Source: CAYMEV01 sp964431655 [NCBI: uncultured bacterium]
GTDB taxonomy: Bacteria; CAYMEV01
Assembly: GCA_964431655.1 (NCBI GenBank)
Contig: CAYSKJ010000011.1
Location: 1 to 37,587, forward strand
Length of the DNA: 37,587 nt
Reading direction: 5' to 3'
Below, in pieces: positions 34,471-37,587 of the stretch. Below the pieces are notes generated by a model. The model worked only from the letters and a program-made list of their open reading frames with translations, made no database searches and was not told the DNA's origin. Within the stretch, counting starts at the first letter, position 1. Each line of letters starts with the position of its first letter. Position numbers and translations under genes: made by a program.

Positions 34471-37137
34471 ATGGGCAATAAACTGATATTTCTCCTGTTC
34501 TTGATACTTTCGCTGACGGCAAATTCCATATCTTTTTCAGAATGCCGGGTCATGAAAACCCCTTTTTTTACTGTTTTCTACCCTGAATGTCTCCAGGGAC
34601 AGGCAGAAACAGTCCTTAACAGCCTTACCCGATACAGGCTTTATGTGGAAGGAATGACGGGACACTCCAGGCAAAGAGTTTCCCTGGTGCTGGAGGATGC
34701 AGGCATGATATCCAACGGTTTTGCAAGTCCCGTATTTGACAGAATCATAATTCTTTCGTGCCCCCCGGGACTCGGATCCCTGCAATCCACAGAGAACTGG
34801 TTTACAGGTGTGGCAGTTCATGAATACACTCATTTGCTTCATATGCAGAATGCTGGCGGTATTCCAGGTTTTCTTACCGATATTTTCGGGTATTCCTTTT
34901 CTCCGAATTCCCTGTGCCCCTCCTGGATGATAGAAGGAATTGCTGTTTTTAACGAATCAAATTATTCAAAATACTCAGGAAGACTGAATGACAGCTATTT
35001 TAAGAGTTTCGGACAAATTACTGCTTCTGAGGATTCTTTCCCGGATATAGTGACTGCAACCTACTGGCCTGTTAAATACCCTTCTGGCACTTCCTATTAC
35101 TTATACGGAGCTCTTTTTTTTGATTATCTTGCTGTTACATACGGCAATGAACGGTTCTCTGAGTTTTTTACCCTTTACGGCCGGTCTTTATTATCCTACT
35201 GCTCTCCCATACTACCCTCTGCAGGTATAGACAGAACATCCAGAAATATCTTCGGTAAAACACTTCCAGTGCTCTGGGATGAACTGAAGGAATATTACAG
35301 GAATAAAGAAAGTAATCATGCCGGCGGAGCAAACAGGATGACACAGCATGGATGGACTATTCTCAACCTGGTTCTTAACAATGACAGGCTGTATTATGAA
35401 AGATCCTTCCAGGTAAAAACAGCACCCTTTCACGCTTTTTATTTTTCCCGGATAGTTGAACATAGCTTAATTACAGGAGATTCATCCACTTTAACCTCTA
35501 CATCCTCCAGCTACGGGCATCCTGTTAAATTCCACGGGGATAGCGTATATTTCCTGGAATCAGAGATGAAAAGAGGATTCAATAACTTTTCCTATCTCGG
35601 TTTTGGATTGACAAGGCTTTTATTTGAATACAACCGGGCTGAAAACAAGAAGACCCTTCTTCAAACCGGCAGAATACGGGCTTTTGATCTTTTGTTTAGC
35701 GGTGAAATACTCTATTCAATGGATAGGCAGGATGGTTTCGGTTCAGAGCTTTATATAATGGAAGAAAAATCAGGTATTAACACACTGCTGATTAAGACCG
35801 ACCTGCTTATTGAAAGAATAATTTCAGATGAAAAGCGCATTGTTGTGACCGCCAGGAGGGATTATGAAAATTTCGGCCTATACCTTTACAGCAGGGAAAA
35901 AAACACATTTCATGAGCTTATTAACAGTGCCTGTGTAGAAAGAGACGCCTATCTGTCGGATGGCAGGCTTCTGTTCACATCAAACCTCGATGGAGTACAA
36001 TCCTGCTATATGTATGACTTTAAGCAGGGTCTCTTTTCCCGGCTTAAAAACCACCAATATATTCTTTACCCTGTTTTATATGAAGACCTTGTTTATTTTG
36101 TTTCATTGAACCCGGAGGGTAATGATATTTATTTTATGGAGGCTGATTTTGATCCTTTCAATTTTCCGGATAACAAAAAGGTACTGCCCCGTCAGGATGA
36201 CATAGAGTACGAGGGAGGCAGCTATCTTGACAATCTAAAGACTCTTTATCCCAAAATCAGACTCCCATATTTCTGGTTTGACCAGGCCGAAGGCATTGCT
36301 GGTGTCTACATGGAAGGAAAGGACGCTGCGGGCCATTTTGAATACATTGCTGATATCGGTTATGATTTTAAGGAAAACTCCTGGGATAACTCTTTATCTT
36401 TAGGTACATACCTATTTTCTCCACTTTACATAAGGGCCGGTTACAGGGATGAAGATAAAGGTACATACAGCGCTCTTATCCAGTACCCTGTTTTATACGG
36501 AATAAGAACCGGCTTTTCAAGGCTCTGGGCAGGAATTTACTGGGAATGCTACAATAATAATGCAAGAAAAGAGATCTGCCCTTATTTAAGCCTGGGGTTC
36601 AAGTACCCCTCCGGATTCATAAGCACCTATCACTCATCCATAATTGAATCCAGGTCCCTTTCATCCCGTAATACAAGAAATGGTATGATAAACCAGGCCC
36701 ATGCAGTGCAATATGTAAAAAATTCCCAAATATCTCTTAATTTCCTCAGTATAATTGATAAAGATTTCAATGGCTTCTATAATTATGCCCTAAGGGGCTA
36801 CTCCGAAAAGCTTAAAGCCAATGATTTTTTTGCTTTTCAGCTGGATTTCACTTTTCCCATTCTTAAATTGAGAAAGGGATTCTGGAACCCAGGTATATAT
36901 TTTGAAGATATTTTTCTAACACTATTCTGTGATTATGCCTGGACAAAAGATCATCCCTGCACAGCCGGAGGGATGGAACTGCACATGGAAACCCGCGCCA
37001 TGTTCAATATGCCTTTTGACATATATATAAGGGCTTCTTTCAACAGAGATGATGAGGCCTTATTCAGCCTGGGAATTAAATCAGTCAATCTTCCCGGTAT
37101 TTTTAGAAAACTGTACAGCAGGGCAAAGGTCAGGTAA
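34471..37137 (+). CDS. secreted HEXXH metallopeptidase with beta-propeller-like and barrel-like regions
   Basis: The 888-residue product has a signal peptide (to about 22) and a gluzincin-like domain: HEYTH (117-121) and a third ligand E155 in SWMIEGIAVF, 33 residues on. The middle (about 280-600) has repeated strand blocks resembling a TolB/WD40-type propeller (for example GSELYIMEEKSG, GVQSCYMYDFKQG). The last 270 or so residues are amphipathic strands with many aromatic residues, as in an outer-membrane beta-barrel, though the terminus (YSRAKVR) does not end in Phe. I infer an envelope peptidase displayed at the outer membrane. The substrate is unknown. No ribosome binding site is visible. 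The M14 gene lies divergently next to it. Confidence 0.7.
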   Translation: MGNKLIFLLFLILSLTANSISFSECRVMKTPFFTVFYPECLQGQAETVLNSLTRYRLYVEGMTGHSRQRVSLVLEDAGMISNGFASPVFDRIIILSCPPGLGSLQSTENWFTGVAVHEYTHLLHMQNAGGIPGFLTDIFGYSFSPNSLCPSWMIEGIAVFNESNYSKYSGRLNDSYFKSFGQITASEDSFPDIVTATYWPVKYPSGTSYYLYGALFFDYLAVTYGNERFSEFFTLYGRSLLSYCSPILPSAGIDRTSRNIFGKTLPVLWDELKEYYRNKESNHAGGANRMTQHGWTILNLVLNNDRLYYERSFQVKTAPFHAFYFSRIVEHSLITGDSSTLTSTSSSYGHPVKFHGDSVYFLESEMKRGFNNFSYLGFGLTRLLFEYNRAENKKTLLQTGRIRAFDLLFSGEILYSMDRQDGFGSELYIMEEKSGINTLLIKTDLLIERIISDEKRIVVTARRDYENFGLYLYSREKNTFHELINSACVERDAYLSDGRLLFTSNLDGVQSCYMYDFKQGLFSRLKNHQYILYPVLYEDLVYFVSLNPEGNDIYFMEADFDPFNFPDNKKVLPRQDDIEYEGGSYLDNLKTLYPKIRLPYFWFDQAEGIAGVYMEGKDAAGHFEYIADIGYDFKENSWDNSLSLGTYLFSPLYIRAGYRDEDKGTYSALIQYPVLYGIRTGFSRLWAGIYWECYNNNARKEICPYLSLGFKYPSGFISTYHSSIIESRSLSSRNTRNGMINQAHAVQYVKNSQISLNFLSIIDKDFNGFYNYALRGYSEKLKANDFFAFQLDFTFPILKLRKGFWNPGIYFEDIFLTLFCDYAWTKDHPCTAGGMELHMETRAMFNMPFDIYIRASFNRDDEALFSLGIKSVNLPGIFRKLYSRAKVR

Positions 37138-37173
37138 GCTATGTTCAGCTTCAGCACAATGTCTAAATTATTA

Positions 37174-37202
37174 TTGACCGCAGGGCTGAAATGTTGTAGA
37201 TT
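37174..37202 (+). promoter_or_regulatory. promoter of the truncated membrane-protein gene
   Basis: TTGACC (37174-37179), a 17-base spacer and TAGATT (37197-37202) predict a start near 37209, giving a 21-base leader with GGAGG 7 bases before the ATG. Confidence 0.6.
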
Positions 37203-37229
37203 GAGCCCTTGCATAGTGGAGGATCCCTA

Positions 37230-37587
37230 ATGAAAAGGTTCATTGGATATGTTCTGACAGCCTTCGCCGTTGTGCTGTTTCTGCTCGGCCTGATTTTTCT
37301 GATAGCTTCCGAAGGTCAGTCTTCAAGGCTTGTTTCAGGGATTATACTGGTAATTTTCGCCTCAGGAACAGCCTTTCTGGGAGGCAGCCTGCTCAAAAAG
37401 GCCTTTGATCTGTCTCCTGAACAGGTCAAAAACGCCATCCTTGCTCTTGCAAAGGAAAATAACGGTTATCTTACAAAAGAATCAATTAATGCAGTATTAG
37501 GACCATACCCCGAGGTAGATATGTCCATAGAAGCCATGGTCCTGGACGGCTCTGCTGTTCTTGACTCATCCAGCCTCAGAGCAGTAT
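37230..37587 (+). CDS. membrane protein with two N-terminal membrane segments (3' end cut by window edge)
   Basis: The first 119 codons are present. The product starts MKRFIGYVLTAFAVVLFLLG, has a second hydrophobic segment (about 34-54), and then a soluble part including LSPEQVKNAILALAKENNGY and LTKESINAVLGPYPEVDMSI, a winged-helix-like block. I do not recognise the family. GGAGG lies 7 bases before the ATG and a promoter can be read upstream. It follows the HEXXH gene by 92 bases on the same strand but appears to have its own start of transcription. Confidence 0.75.
   Translation, partial: MKRFIGYVLTAFAVVLFLLGLIFLIASEGQSSRLVSGIILVIFASGTAFLGGSLLKKAFDLSPEQVKNAILALAKENNGYLTKESINAVLGPYPEVDMSIEAMVLDGSAVLDSSSLRAV

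Noticed and set aside
1-37587. CRISPR array, prophage, insertion sequence or defence island
   Set aside because: I saw no repeat-spacer series, transposase, integrase, or known defence gene in any frame.

Overview
The window is gene-dense (well over 90% coding, no gap longer than about 210 bases). It has the look of a chromosomal segment from an uncultured, diderm, probably anaerobic bacterium of moderate to low GC. The diderm reading rests on DUF374-type acyltransferases, lipobox proteins, and secreted proteins that end in beta-barrel-like segments. Anaerobic fermentation is suggested by a phosphate butyryltransferase and a ferredoxin-type aldo/keto reductase. Nothing here fixes the phylum. 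Spirochaetota or a neighbouring candidate phylum fits the gene mix, but that is a guess. I saw no transposase, phage gene, CRISPR array or rRNA.

Layout. (1) 1-6301, minus: a tightly overlapped five-gene operon running from a GAF-GAF-GGDEF diguanylate cyclase through a secreted DNRLRE/CBM96-like protein, rnhB and secA to a nitrilase-family amidohydrolase cut by the window edge. (2) 6478-8410: a minus aldo/keto reductase and a divergent lipoprotein. (3) 8415-14568, minus: pspA-like gene, a helicase-C3-like protein of unknown role, era, a serine hydrolase, a PP2C phosphatase and a bactofilin/YvlB-like polymer-forming protein, reading as an envelope-stress or morphogenesis cluster. (4) 14775-18320, plus: a GH57 alpha-glucan hydrolase/transferase followed by a GT5 (glycogen synthase)-like protein that has lost its sugar-nucleotide-binding residues. 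(5) 18328-19668, minus: initiator tRNA, a 91-residue unknown and an M23 peptidase. (6) 19877-23822, plus: a lytic transglycosylase lipoprotein with two LysM domains, then an outer-membrane-type protein whose N-terminal half looks like an M1 aminopeptidase without its zinc site. (7) 23827-34297, minus: polytopic GT-C-like protein, DUF6178 protein, ptb, nadB, radA, two tandem DUF374 acyltransferases and an M14 carboxypeptidase. (8) 34471-37587, plus: a large HEXXH protein and a truncated membrane protein.

How they fit together. Much of the window is envelope business: protein export (secA), peptidoglycan cutting (M23 divergent from the transglycosylase), membrane maintenance (PspA), lipid A/phospholipid acylation (two acyltransferases), a cytoskeletal polymer (bactofilin) and several exported proteins. 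Ten or so sigma70-like promoters can be read directly. At two of them (lipoprotein at 7709, HEXXH protein at 34471) the predicted start of transcription falls on the A of the ATG, so those genes may be leaderless. The most unusual items are the GH57/pseudo-GT5 pair, the pseudo-M1 barrel protein, the PspA-HelicaseC3-Era arrangement, and an initiator tRNA whose first pair is U1-G72 instead of C1xA72.
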